64,000 bases of DNA from Phoronis australis (Eukaryota; Phoronida; Phoronidae). Below the pieces are notes generated by a model, which ran no database searches, was not told the DNA's origin, and saw nothing but the letters and a program-made list of their open reading frames with translations. Of this stretch, positions 46,388 to 56,290 are shown piece after piece. Position 1 is the first letter of the stretch; the number at the start of each line of letters is the position of its first letter. A program made the position numbers and the translations under genes. The DNA lies in NCBI GenBank assembly GCA_002633005.1, contig NMRA01000277.1:308431-372430 (forward strand), read 5' to 3'.

Positions 46388-47502
46388 GGAGGCATCTCCT
46401 TCACCCGCAAGAAACAACAAAGAGTCCCTAGAATGATTCATTGTATGCAGAATATATTAAAAGAAAATAACATGCAAACGGGAGTCTTTGAACATTGTCT
46501 ACATTTCAGCCTTTCTAAAGCGACGACATCTGCAAATTGGTAAAATCACGTGACTTTTCAAATAACTTGGGGAAGTCAATATACAATGTAATCATGAACT
46601 TGACTCGAAGCCGACTGCGCTCTGGAGGCTGGAAAGACGGGCTACACCCGTCGACAGAAGAAATCTAAGTAACTGACTACAGCGAAGCCTTAAGAGGATT
46701 TCATTGCCCCGGCAACATCATAACTAATAATCTTAAAACAAAAAACATGCTGTCACTCTTACAATTAAACTAAGACAGGAACGTTTGTTTCTGGGTCATC
46801 GATGTGCTACCTTTTCTCTGCCATGCAATGTAGAGCCGCACTGACGAGAATACATCTGAAATGTCACGGCATTATTACGTCACCACCACTAATAACAGTA
46901 GAAGAGGAAAATCAAATGACGTTTGGTTTCCCATGAGGGTGGTATTTATGAAAATGTTTCTAGGAGTTTTCATGTTATTTTTAAAAGACTTCTCAAAACT
47001 TCAAATTTTGTAACCCTTCCATGATGGATTTTCCAAAGTTGGAAATCATTTTGTTCATTCAAGCATGCAAATCAGGTATCCAATGAAGGCCTAATTGTCA
47101 TGACAGGCGATATTATTAAGGGTAAGGGGGACAATTAGCTTTGTCTAAATATAGGTGCGTGAGCCGTCCCCTACATCAGTCACCACCATCCCCCTCGTTT
47201 GGTCATGACTGTATCACAGTTCCACCGATTGCCTCCAAGCGTGGCCACGCCCCGGTCGCCACCGATCATTGACCCCTTTCTGACATGAAAACACGTTTAT
47301 ATCTTCCCCCGCGTGTTTTCCCGGCGTTGGAGGCTCCGCTCAGTTTTCGGGTACTTTATTTTATTCCCAAAAAATTAGGGGTGATTAATTAATTGCCCTC
47401 TCAGAATCCCGGCCTATTTTTGCCCGCGCCGCAGTACTATTGAGTCGATATGTGACCTAGTGTTTTTTTACGATCTCCATAACTGAGTTTCAAAGGTATC
47501 AC
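46388..47502. other. no gene recognised
   Basis: Non-coding, mildly GC-richer near 47150-47450. No exon-like frame. Confidence 0.45.
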
Positions 47503-47745
47503 CATGCGCTCACCCAAGGGGGGGCTCTGGGGGGGCTCGAACGAGCCCCCCATTTGGCAAAGTGGACAAAAAGGTTCGCCTCAGAGAAACAAAAAGTCCG
47601 AGAAAACGGGACAAAGTCCACTAAAAAGGCGCTGACGCACAGTGAAGGTGGTACCCCGCTTTTTTTGTCCCGCTTTTTTGTCAGCAAAAGGTCCACATCT
47701 TCAGAAATTCGAGCCCCCCCATATTAAAGGCTTGTTGCGCGCATG
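47503..47745. mobile_element. MITE related to the one at 6453-6710
   Basis: Begins CATGCGCTCACCCAAGGG and ends TTGTTGCGCGCATG. The interior shares long stretches with 6453-6710 (AAGTGG.CAAAAAGGT.CGCCTC, AGGTGGTACCCCG, GTCAGCAAAAGGTCCAC). The termini have decayed slightly. Confidence 0.7.
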
Positions 47746-47837
47746 GTCACTGATACTGATGATAAACTCGGGTTCTACGCCCTAATTATAAGCAAACTTT
47801 TGATTAAGAACATTCTAAGTAACGTCATGATGATGAT

Positions 47838-48793
47838 GGGTCGAATGGCTGTGATGTGCACGAATGTTTTTTTCTTTCTTTTTTGATGAATTTGGAATCT
47901 CAGATTCCCTCGTGAATACTTGGCAGTGTCGGATTTACATATATAGAGGGACAAAGAAACATTTTCCCCCGAACACAGTGCTCCACCGAGAGAGGGTACC
48001 GTCTGAAATGGGACACCTTAAGATGAAAGGCTAAACATCATTAAGCTTGGAAAAAAGAGGGACAGTTTATTCTATCGTAGTGTGGTCCCAAAGCAATGCA
48101 GGGAGTGGCCTCTTTCAACATGAAATCCGGTTGCACGATTTCACAAAAAACAGGAAAATAGAGGTAATCGATTCCAACATTGGGCCCTCTCTCCGTGAGC
48201 GGCCCTTTTAAGTCAGAATTTGTCAATACAACCACAAAAAGGTAGCTACTTGAATGTCATCAATATCCTCCTTCAAGGACTTGGCCCCAACTATGAAAAT
48301 ATCTATATTTTCAAATATCAGGAAATGCGCAGGCAGCGATGTTATCTGTAAGGTCACCAATTTTTCTCAAGTGACTATACACTGTACAGTTTCGAGAAAA
48401 AAATAAAGCGAAAGTTGTCTCCGTTATCCCTTGCCAGAGAGGGTCCTCTGCAAAAATATATTAGTTTTGCATTCGCAAAAATTGATTTATTGCATTAAAA
48501 GAACGCTCCGCAAAAGCTTCGCCGTTGTTCTCGATTTTTCGAAATATATATAATGTGCGTTTAGGCTACCTTGCTACAAACACTAGGCGGAGACCCTACT
48601 GTAACTACAATGACCTGGCCAAGGTCCTCAAAAGGTAATTACCATGCACCGATGCAGAGTTTTTCAATATTCTATTGAATTTTCTCTCTTATCCGTATTT
48701 TCTCGACTGGTCCCCGGCCCCCGGCCTGCGCCCGTTATGTCGGTTGCCCCCCCCCCCCGGCCCCCCCCGGCCTCGCCGATTCCTTCGGCCCTG
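47838..48793 (+). repeat. ~0.95-kb dispersed repeat, copy left of the tRNA array
   Basis: Matches 56291-57284 over nearly its whole length in the same orientation. Shared blocks include GTGCACGAATGTTTTTTT, CAGTGTCGGATTTACATATA, GTCTGAAATGGGACACCTTA, GGTTGCACGATTTCACAAAA, AATAAAGCGAAAGTTG and CGCAAAAGCTTCGC. There is no long ORF. The inner part from CAGTGTCGG (47924) may be a hAT-like non-autonomous element. Confidence 0.75.
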
Positions 48794-49359
48794 TTATAGT
48801 TCATAGTTTTTGTTTCTTAATATAACCCCTACACACTAATCTGTTTAGATTCATATCAGTGTATCGATCACAACTAAAACTGGCGGTTCACGTATAGCAG
48901 TGCCGGGGGGTTATAACAAGACTGCAAATTTTGTGTTTGTCGCGGCGTCGGAGATTCAGTGTCCATTGATCGATAGACCACAAAGCCCGTTATTTTTCCT
49001 TCCAGCTGAACTGCTACTTGTTAGAAGGCAATGAATTAATTTAAGTTCTCACTGAGTCAGTTCAGTATAGGTTTTCTTGAAACTGTAATTAATGTACGAA
49101 AACTTTAGTTCACTCACGTCTTCGAAAGATTCGGAAGCCGATAAGATCATTTCTGAAAACACCGTCGGATCACCAGTCTATACATTGTATGTTTACATCA
49201 TTATTCAATAGTCGGCAAATTTTCGTTGCAGCAACCGAAACTTCAGAAAATATAGAAGACAGCCACTATGGCGGGGAATCGGAAGTTTTTCATCTGTTCT
49301 GCTTGGGAATAGTGAAAGTGATAAAACTGTTGATTGAATTCTCGTCAACAACCTGCATA
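48794..49359 (+). repeat. tRNA-Gly tandem unit 1, 5' part
   Basis: Diverged version of the unit sequence that precedes each later tRNA: blocks GTGTATCGATCAC, GGCGGTTCAC, ATTCAGTGTCCATTGATCGAT and CAACCGAAACTTCAG. It lacks the tRNA-like insert of units 2-4. Confidence 0.65.
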
Positions 49360-49430
49360 GCACTGGTGGTTCAATGGTAGAATTCTCGCCTGCCACGCGG
49401 GAGGCCCGGGTTCGATTCCCGGCCAGTGCA
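49360..49430 (+). tRNA. tRNA-Gly (GCC), copy 1
   Basis: 71-nt cloverleaf without intron. The acceptor stem GCACTGG pairs perfectly with CCAGTGC, with discriminator A. A box TGGTTCAATGGTAG, anticodon loop CTGCCAC giving anticodon GCC, B box GGTTCGATTCC with T stem CCGGG/CCCGG. A TTTT terminator follows within a few bases (CATTTTGCTTTTTTG). It looks functional. Confidence 0.93.
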
Positions 49431-50500
49431 CATTTTGCTTTTTTGCGTCAGACATTGTCGTTATCACGGGGATTTTGGTGGGTTGCAAAAATCATGAAGT
49501 TATAAGCTTTGGCCAGACTAAAAAATAACGAAATCTATTGTTTTTTTTGTGATTTTTGTAACTAATCATCAATATTCTCACCACTGTTTGCCAGAATATA
49601 ATTAGCTGAAATCAAGGCCGACCGGTGGTACTGGCAGGAAGAAATGACCTCTTCCTGCTAATAGTAATCGAATAGGATTGAGCTCCACCACCAAAGGGTT
49701 TGACTGCGATTGCTAGGCCTCAGGTTCGAGTCCGCGCTGGGCTGGGTGTATTTAAAAAATACTTTACTCGCCGATTCGGTGTCATGTTTAAATGACGCAA
49801 ACAATTTAAAAAGATTGAAATACACAGATCCATAATGATCTGGCTCAAATTCCGACCCTCTCGGCTATGAACGAATTTTTAGGCGGATGAAGTTATCGCA
49901 TATTATATTATAGACTTAATAACATTACAAAGGCCATCAACAAAATTTAATGGTAAGTTTGTTTCGTAATAACACCCCCCCCCACTCAACTGTTTAAATT
50001 CATTCCATCACCGTATCGGACACTGGTGGCGGTTCACTGTTTGGGGTTTCGATTCCTGATTACTAAGTGCCGGCACATTTTGAGTTTACCGCGGTGTCCG
50101 ATTTCTACCAATTACTCAGTGTCCTTTGATTGAACAGTAGATAACAAAGCGTGTTATTTATTCACACCCCTAAACTGCTATAGGTTAAAATGCATTGTAT
50201 CAATTTATGGACCAGTCATTGGTATAATCTTGAAAATCAGTGGACAAGTACAGGAAAGTACTTTCAATTAACATCCTCGATAGATTCGTAAAATAGGATG
50301 TTTCTAAAAGCACCGCTGGGTCAGCAGTCTATACATTTACATCGTTTTTCAATTTTCGACAAAATTATTGTTGCAGGAGCCGAAACTTCAGGAAAAAACA
50401 TAGAAGGCCGCGTGCACTGGGAATGAAGTTTTTCGTCTGTTTGAGAATAATACAGGGTGTACAGCTATGATAAAAGAGTTGATTGGGTTTGCATGGCTGA
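49431..50500 (+). repeat. tRNA-Gly tandem unit 2, spacer
   Basis: About 1.07 kb between tRNA copies 1 and 2, near-identical to the spacers of units 3 and 4. With the following tRNA the unit is 1141 bp. Confidence 0.85.
49619..49765 (+). repeat. tRNA-derived SINE-like block inside unit 2
   Basis: GAGCTCCACCACCAAAGGGTT, GACTGCGATTGCTAGGC and a perfect B box GGTTCGAGTCC (49733-49743), then CGCGCTGGGCTGGGTG. It resembles 34064-34130. The same block occurs in units 3 (B box 50846-50856) and 4 (51973-51983) but is absent from units 1 and 5. Confidence 0.5.
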
Positions 50501-50571
50501 GCACAGGTGGTTCAGTGGTAGAATTCTCGCCTGTCACGCGGGAGGCCCGGGTTCGATTCCCGGCCACTGCA
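50501..50571 (+). pseudogene. tRNA-Gly copy 2 with GTC anticodon, likely pseudogene
   Basis: Same 71-nt body as the other copies, but the anticodon loop reads CTGTCAC, so the anticodon is GTC (Asp) on a Gly-type backbone. The acceptor arm GCACAGG faces CCACTGC, leaving two adjacent unpaired positions (C4:C and A5:A), where copy 1 pairs fully. The B box and downstream TTTT remain intact, so it could be transcribed. The mispaired acceptor argues for decay. Confidence 0.8.
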
Positions 50572-51623
50572 CATTTTGCTTTTTTGCGTCAGACACTGTC
50601 GTTATCAAGGGGATTTTGGTGGGGTGCAAAAATCACGAAGTTATAACCTTTGGTCAGACTAAAAAGTGATTGTGATTTTTATAACTAATCATTAATATTC
50701 TCACCACTGTTTGCCAGAATTAAAATTTCTAAAATCAAGGCCGACCGGTGGTACTGGCAGGAAGAAATGACCTCTTCTTGCTAATAGTAATCGAATAGGA
50801 TTGAGCTCCACCACCAAAGGGTTTGACTGCGATTGCTAGGCTTCCGGTTCGAGTCCGTGCTGGGCTGGGTGTATTTAAAAAAAAATACTTTACTCGCCGA
50901 TTGTGTCATGTTTAAATGACGCAAAAATTTAAAAAGATTGAAATACACAGATCCATAATGATCTGGCTCAAATTCCGACCCTCTCGGCTATGAACGAATT
51001 TTTAGGCGGATGAAGTTATCGCATATTATATTATTGACTTAATAACATTACAAAGGCCATCAACAAAATTTAATGGTAAGTTTGTTTCGTACTAACACCC
51101 CCCCCCCCACTCAACAGTTTAAATTCATTCAATCACCGTATCGGACACTGGTGGCGATTCACTGTTTGGGGTTTCGATTCCGGATTACTAAGTGCCGGCA
51201 CATTTTGAGTTTACCGCGGTGTCGAACATTTTCTACCAATTACTCAGTGTCCTTTGATTGAACAGTAGATAACAAAGCGTGTTATTTATTCACCCCCCTA
51301 AACTGCTATAGGTTAAAAAGCATTGTATCAATTTATGGACCAGTCATTGGTATATTCTTGAAAATCAATGGACATATCAAGTACAGGAAATTACTTTCAA
51401 TTAACATCCTCGATAGATTCGTAAAATAGGATGTTTCTAAAAGCACCGCTGGGTCAGCAGTCTATACATTTACATCATTTTTCAATATTCGACAAAATTA
51501 TTGTTGCAGGAGCCGAAACTTCAGGAAAAACATAGAAGGCCGCGTGCACTGGGAATGAAGTTTTTCGTCTGTTTGAGAATAATGCAGCTATGATAAAAGA
51601 GTTGATTGGGTTTGCATGGCTGA
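50572..51623 (+). repeat. tRNA-Gly tandem unit 3, spacer
   Basis: Near-identical to units 2 and 4, including the SINE-like block at about 50740-50880. The full unit is 1123 bp. Confidence 0.85.
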
Positions 51624-51694
51624 GCACTGGTGGTTCAGTGGTAGAATTCTCGCCTGCCACGCGGGAGGCCCGGGTTCGATTCCCGGCCAGTGCA
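51624..51694 (+). tRNA. tRNA-Gly (GCC), copy 3
   Basis: Perfect acceptor, anticodon GCC, A box TGGTTCAGTGGTAG, B box GGTTCGATTCC, and TTTT just downstream. It looks functional. Confidence 0.94.
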
Positions 51695-52750
51695 CATTTT
51701 GCTTTTTTGCGTCACTAAGACACTGTCGTTATCAAGGGGATTTTGGTGGGGTGCAAAAATCACGAAGTGATAACCTTTGGTCAGACTAAAAAGTGATTGT
51801 GATTTTTATAACTAATCATTAATAGTCTCACCACTGTTTGCCAGAATTTAATTTTCTAAAATCAAGGCCGACCGGTGGTACTGGCAGGAAGAAATGACCT
51901 CTTCTTGCTAATAGTAATCGAATAGGATTGAGCTCCACCACCAAAGGGTTTGACTGCGATTGCTAGGCTTCCGGTTCGAGTCCGTGCTGGGCTGGGTGTA
52001 TTTAAAAAAAATACTTTACTCGCCGATTGTGTCATGTTTAAATGACGCAAAAATTTTAAAAGATTGAAATACACAGATCCATAATGATCTGGCTCAAATT
52101 CCGACCCTCTCGGCTATGAACAAATTTTTAGGCGGATGAAGTTATCGCATATTATATTATAGACTTAAATAACATTACAAAGGCCATCAACAAAATTTAA
52201 TGGTAAGTTTGTTTCGTAATAACAGCCACTGCCCCACTCAACAGTTTAAATTCATTCAATCACCGTATCGGACACTGGTGGCGATTCACTGTTTGGGGTT
52301 TCGATTCCTGATTACTAAGTGCCGGCACATTTTGAGTTTACCGCGGTGTCCAACATTTTCTACCAATTACTCAGTGTCTTTTGATTGAACAGTAGATAAC
52401 AAAGCGTGTTATTTATTCACCCCCCTAAACTGCTATAGGTTAAAAAGCATTGTATCAATTTATGGACCAGTCATTGGTATATTCTTGAAAATCAATGGAC
52501 ATATCAAGTACAGGAAATTACTTTCAATTAACATCCTCGATAGATTCAGAAAATAGGATGTTTCTAAAAGCACCGCTGGGTCAGCAGTCTATGCATTTAC
52601 ATCATTTTTCAATATTCGACAAAATTATTGTTGCAGGAGCCGAAACTTCAGGAAAAACATAGAAGGCCGCGTGCACTGGAAATGAAGTTTTTCGTCTGTT
52701 TGAGAATAATACAGCTATGATAAAAGAGTTGATTGGGTTTGCATGGCTGA
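51695..52750 (+). repeat. tRNA-Gly tandem unit 4, spacer
   Basis: Near-identical to unit 3, with the SINE-like block at about 51865-52010. The full unit is 1127 bp. Confidence 0.85.
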
Positions 52751-52821
52751 GCACTGGTGGTTCAGTGGTAGAATTCTCGCCTGCCACGCGGGAGGCCCGG
52801 GTTCGATTCCCGACTAGTGCA
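52751..52821 (+). tRNA. tRNA-Gly (GCC), copy 4, slightly altered
   Basis: Anticodon GCC retained. The 3' side reads CCCGACTAGTGCA, giving one C:A mismatch at the outer T-stem pair and one G:U wobble in the acceptor stem. A downstream TTTT is present. It may still work. Confidence 0.85.
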
Positions 52822-53087
52822 CATTTTGTGTTTGTTGCGCAAGACTGATATTGTAGTTATCACGAGGACAAACATTGAAGTTACATGTATTAGCATTGGA
52901 ACTTTCTCGAATTCCAATCGTTTGGCACTGGTGATCAGTGTTCGGGTTCGGTGGACAGCGAGTGCCGGCGATACATGTCGTATCTGCAGCGTCGGTCATT
53001 TTTTATTCATTACTGACCATTGGTCGAATATTAAATTTCAAAGAGTGTTATTTTCATTTAAACGAAATTCCTATTTATTACAAAGAC

Positions 53088-53341
53088 CTGGGGCCCGTTC
53101 CAGCAAAATTGACTTAGCTAAGAAAAATCTTAAATTTTAGTAAATTTTAAAATAAAAGATAAAGTTGTCCCAAAACCAATTCAAGAAAGAGATTTTAAGT
53201 TTGACTTAAGTGTTTGACACAAGTTTTGTCTTAATTTTGACTAACTTGCCGAATGTGGAAGTTTCAAAGTTTTGAATTTAAGACAAATCTTAAACTTAAG
53301 TCAAAAATGAACTTAAGTCAGTTTCTTGGAACAGGCCCCAG
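53088..53341. mobile_element. 254-bp MITE with CTGGGGCCCGTTCC termini
   Basis: Starts CTGGGGCCCGTTCCAGCAAA and ends TTTCTTGGAACAGGCCCCAG, an inverted repeat with few mismatches. The inner parts are also roughly inverted (GACTTAGCTAAGA / TTAAGTCAAAA). Related to 32574-32820. Confidence 0.8.
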
Positions 53342-53398
53342 TATCATTTTTTTAGTTTTGACAAACAGATCATCTTATCAAGAAACACTTTTGGTTAA

Positions 53399-53512
53399 AG
53401 GCGAAGGCAACCTTTTTCCATGTCTAAAATTACAGCTTTTCGTAATTTTATTAATTACTCGTCCGCTACTGCCGAAGTGACGTTTTAGGAGGTAAGCGTT
53501 TCCCGCCACTTG
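53399..53512 (+). repeat. left terminal inverted repeat of the transposon
   Basis: 26-bp perfect outer repeat, short spacer, then the 65-bp inner repeat and a weaker tail (AAGCGTTTCCCGCCACTTG). Confidence 0.85.
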
Positions 53513-53684
53513 GCTTTGCCTTTACTTTACCGTGCGAATCTGTTCTATTCTACTTTTGTTTTGTGCTGTTTTTCAACAATTGTCGCCACCACTTTCCATC
53601 GGCGAGTATTCTGCGGCAAGATATGTTAGTAGAGAACTCAACTATGTTGGATTTAGGGAATGTTTAGTGTGTTGTAAGCTGTAA

Positions 53685-54155
53685 ATGGCTGGAGTCGGTG
53701 ACCCGTATCTCAGTGACAGTAGTGTGAGTGACGGAGACCTTGTTCACAGCAGTGGTGACGAGGAATTTTTTCACGGAAATTCAGTGGTTGGGTACATGTT
53801 TGAGCCCGAGTGTAACGAGGCAGAGTACGCAAAGGCATAGGCAGCTGTTGAGAGAAACGAGGCGGCCACTGAGGACAGACGTGGTGACACATCTTGGTGC
53901 AAATGCACTGTGTGCGTTGTTATGCCTACCTCAATGGAATGCTTGTGCTGTTCAGAGTTCGACGAGGCCAAGCCACTACTGGACATGGTTACGTGGACCT
54001 CCGGCATACCACGGACACTGAGAGGAACAACTGTCCCGCACTCAGTTGCCAGAGTCTCCCGCGACACACTCCCACTAGATGGTGACCTGAGCACCCAAAC
54101 TGCTTACATCGTGTCGTGTGACTCCCTCGCCACACACCTGGCACCTTCTAAATAG
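53685..54155 (+). pseudogene. P2X7 C-tail-like zinc-cluster ORF, one internal stop
   Basis: Starts MAGVGDPYLSDSSVSDGD, an acidic Ser-rich leader, then VVGYMFEPECNEAEYAKA and an in-frame TAG (53838-53840, codon 52). It then continues in the same frame to a TAG at 54155. Codons 71-91 read WCKCTVCVVMPTSMECLCCSE. This WCxCxxC..MPT..ECxCCxE pattern is the signature of the zinc-binding cytosolic domain of P2X7 receptors, which is also widespread in stand-alone and transposon-borne invertebrate proteins. The channel part is absent. The expected C-terminal part of the domain (CITxHP-like) is not recognisable, only a TAY remnant near the end. It is probably a transposon protein broken by one stop; an intron removing the TAG cannot be excluded. 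Confidence 0.65.
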
Positions 54156-54250
54156 ACAAGTCCACAATAAACTTATCAAAGTTTGGCTCACCGATCAGTT
54201 CACTGCACGACAAACTGTCCTCTCCACTGGGTGTCGAACTGGTCCTGTAA

Positions 54251-54790
54251 TCACGTACATGTACATGTACTCCCAATACTCAATATCGCTGCAGCGCTGC
54301 TTAGAGGCTCTGGGGTGGAGAAAACAGCACAGGGCGAATCACTACTGGTTCCAGGAATTGCACGCTCTGGGGTACGTTCGGAGGCACGGGTGGCAGTTGA
54401 TGAAGTGCCTCCACTGGCTCCAGTCACTGTACTGGCCACAGCTCGCAAAGCTTCTCGCCTCAAAAACGCACTTCTCGTTGGTGGCGACGGGGCACTGCCG
54501 GGAATCAAAACAGACGGAATGGCATCCTTCTTCAGGCGTTGTTTCGCAGGGACCTTCATCAGTTCAGCGTACAAATCCCTTTCGTAACCGGAGGGCAGAA
54601 AGTGCTTGCCACACACACGGTAATTCTCCACTGCTTTGTACGTTGCGTGGACGGGTAACGCTGCGTTCTTCACACGAACGAGCCAAGTACGGCGAAGTGT
54701 GTCATCCATCGGAAAGCGATGCAAAGGTACTCCCAAAGCGCGCGTGAGCCGATAACTAGTACATTTCGGTACGCAGCAACAGTGTGGCAT
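54251..54790 (-). CDS. THAP-domain protein of the transposon
   Basis: 179-codon intact frame from the ATG at 54788-54790. Residues 1-95 form a complete THAP C2CH finger: C6 and C10 (CCVPKC), LHRFP (23-27), W36, C60 and H63 (CGKHF), and the closing AIPSV (90-94). All the residues that define the family are present. The remainder (96-179) is Ala/Ser/Thr/Pro-rich and ends in a run read from the ACATGTACATGTAC palindrome, so the true C-terminus may be truncated. It lies inside the right terminal repeat and points toward the P2X7-like ORF. THAP fingers in transposases recognise the element's own ends; here the catalytic domain is missing. It could be a DNA-binding accessory protein or a transposase remnant. 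Confidence 0.8.
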   Translation of the reverse strand: MPHCCCVPKCTSYRLTRALGVPLHRFPMDDTLRRTWLVRVKNAALPVHATYKAVENYRVCGKHFLPSGYERDLYAELMKVPAKQRLKKDAIPSVLIPGSAPSPPTRSAFLRREALRAVASTVTGASGGTSSTATRASERTPERAIPGTSSDSPCAVFSTPEPLSSAAAILSIGSTCTCT

Positions 54791-54889
54791 GTTGACTGAC
54801 TAGTAAATGAAAGCAAACGACGGCGGAACTTAACACAACGGAGGTAGAACAATGACTGACTCGGCAGCTCTCACCGTCAGACTATGAAA

Positions 54890-55053
54890 AGAAATTGGCG
54901 CGAAATGCTTGCCTCCTAAAACGTCACTTCCGCAGTAGCAGACGAGTAATTAATAAAATTACGAAAAACTGTAATTAAGTGGAAAATATGTCTAGGATAA
55001 CCAACCAACCTTATTTTAGCTCAAAATGACATGGAAAAAGGTTGCCTTCGCCT
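54890..55053 (-). repeat. right terminal inverted repeat of the transposon
   Basis: Mirror of 53399-53512, with about 50 extra bases (54976-55027) between the inner and outer blocks. Confidence 0.85.
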
Positions 55054-55254
55054 TTAACTGTCTTCAAGTGATTGAAAACTAAGATCATTCTAAAAACCCG
55101 CCGGGTCATCAGTCTCTATAAATTTAAATGCACATCGCAATTCAGTATTCGATAAAATTATCGTTGCAACAACGGAAACTTCAGGAGGCCACGAGTAGAA
55201 TGAAATTGTTTGATGATAATGCAACTGTGATAAATAAGTGCATCACTGAATATC

Positions 55255-55356
55255 GCACTTGGGGTTATGTCGTAGATTCCCCGTCTCTTACGCGGTAAGC
55301 CAAGGTTCGTCTCCCACGCGCATGGCCAGGCCGGGTTCGACTCCTGCCTAGTGCAT
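55255..55356 (+). pseudogene. tRNA-Gly relic of unit 5
   Basis: GCACTTGGGGTTATGTCGTAG, TCTCTTACGCGG, then after an insertion of about 30 bases GGCCGGGTTCGACTCC and CCTAGTGCA. The 5' end, the anticodon-arm region, the B box and the acceptor 3' strand are still traceable, but the molecule is broken. Confidence 0.6.
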
Positions 55357-55737
55357 CAGCATTCTTTTCCACGGAAGAAAATTACCACGTTTACCTTTAC
55401 TCACTATAGGTTGCTGAATAATATTTAGCTTTCATTGTGTTTGATTCCATGCAAATTTTGATTTAAAAGTTCGTTTTTCGAGGAACGAAATCTCTGTTTA
55501 TGTAAATATCATCTTTTTCAGTGAGGCGTGGAATATGTTGCAAGTAGTTTATCCCGTTCAATCTCTGTTCTTCAAGAAAATAATCAATTCTAGGAGCATT
55601 CGACATGCAGAGCATGCAGACTATTGACGGGTATCCCGGGGATTATGGGAGACGGAGCATTCGTATTAGGTGTGTTTTTGCTCATTTCAGAGGTATTGTA
55701 CCTATAACAGTTTACGATGTAAACTTGAACTCCACTG
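55357..55737. other. no gene recognised
   Basis: Flanking DNA after the array; non-coding. Confidence 0.45.
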
Positions 55738-55967
55738 CAGTGGCTGATCTACGTTTTCAGTAAGGGGGGCTAGGATTCGAGCGAATCCGAGGCGCGTAGC
55801 GCCGAGTGGAAGGAAGGGCGGGAGGAGTTTCCCTCTCCCGTGTAATTTTTTTTTGTGGTTTTTGTTGTTGATTTCGATTTTCTGGCGAAAATGTTTCAAT
55901 TTTTATTTTTCATCCTGTCCCGAGGGGGGATTTGAACCCCCTGAGCCCCCCTGTAGATCCGCCTCTG
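55738..55967. mobile_element. 230-bp MITE with CAGTGGCTGATCTAC termini
   Basis: Left end CAGTGGCTGATCTACG. The right end reads TGTAGATCCGCCTCTG, inverted with three mismatches. CACTG lies on both sides and may be the target duplication. Non-coding. Confidence 0.65.
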
Positions 55968-56290
55968 CACTGACGAAAAAGCTGAAATTTTTGTTTATGA
56001 TTGTGCGAGTTCTTTGAGTACACCATCTCGACATGTACATGGTCATCACAAATAGTAGACTAGAGAGCAAAGTTTTCCACATGTGGGAATTCCTTACAAA
56101 CAACTGATAGTGACCTTCTTCAAAAGAGATACTATTCTTCCCATACTACGGGAAACAGTAACATTATTTTATAACTAACCATCGTAAATAGTCCTTTTGT
56201 GTAACTCACAAGTAGTGGTCTTCACGTTCTTCAAAATTCCGCCCTTTCGATGGCGGCAATCCTTAAGTATTGTTTCACATTTTGGATGTT
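55968..56290. other. no gene recognised
   Basis: Non-coding. Confidence 0.4.

Larger units (their letters stand above)
53399..55053. mobile_element. TTAA-flanked, Kolobok-like DNA transposon with two ORFs
   Basis: A perfect 26-bp terminal inverted repeat begins AGGCGAAGGCAACCTTTTTC at 53399 and is mirrored at 55028-55053. Each end is directly flanked by TTAA (53395-53398 and 55054-55057), the target duplication expected of Kolobok (and piggyBac) elements. The AGG rather than CCY termini, plus a THAP gene, favour Kolobok-like. Subterminal inverted repeats of 65 bp (53429-53493 / 54911-54975) differ at only three or four positions, and a further weaker block extends to 53512. The right end has about 50 bp that the left lacks between the two blocks. 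Inside are a plus-strand ORF with a P2X7-C-tail-like cysteine motif and a minus-strand THAP ORF, converging. No DDE transposase domain is visible, so the element is either non-autonomous or internally deleted. Confidence 0.8.
52822..55356 (+). repeat. tRNA-Gly tandem unit 5, decayed and interrupted
   Basis: Diverged unit blocks remain in order: GCACTGGTGATCAGTGTTCGG, GAGTGCCGGCGATACA, CAAAGAGTGTTATTT, and then (after two insertions) GGGTCATCAGTCTCTA, GATAAAATTATCGTTGCAAC and GAAACTTCAGGAGGCC. The MITE at 53088-53341 and the transposon at 53399-55053 are nested in it. Confidence 0.65.

Noticed and set aside
49619-49765. Second tRNA gene in each array unit
   Set aside because: A perfect B box is present, but no full acceptor or anticodon stem folds; it is better explained as a SINE-type relic.
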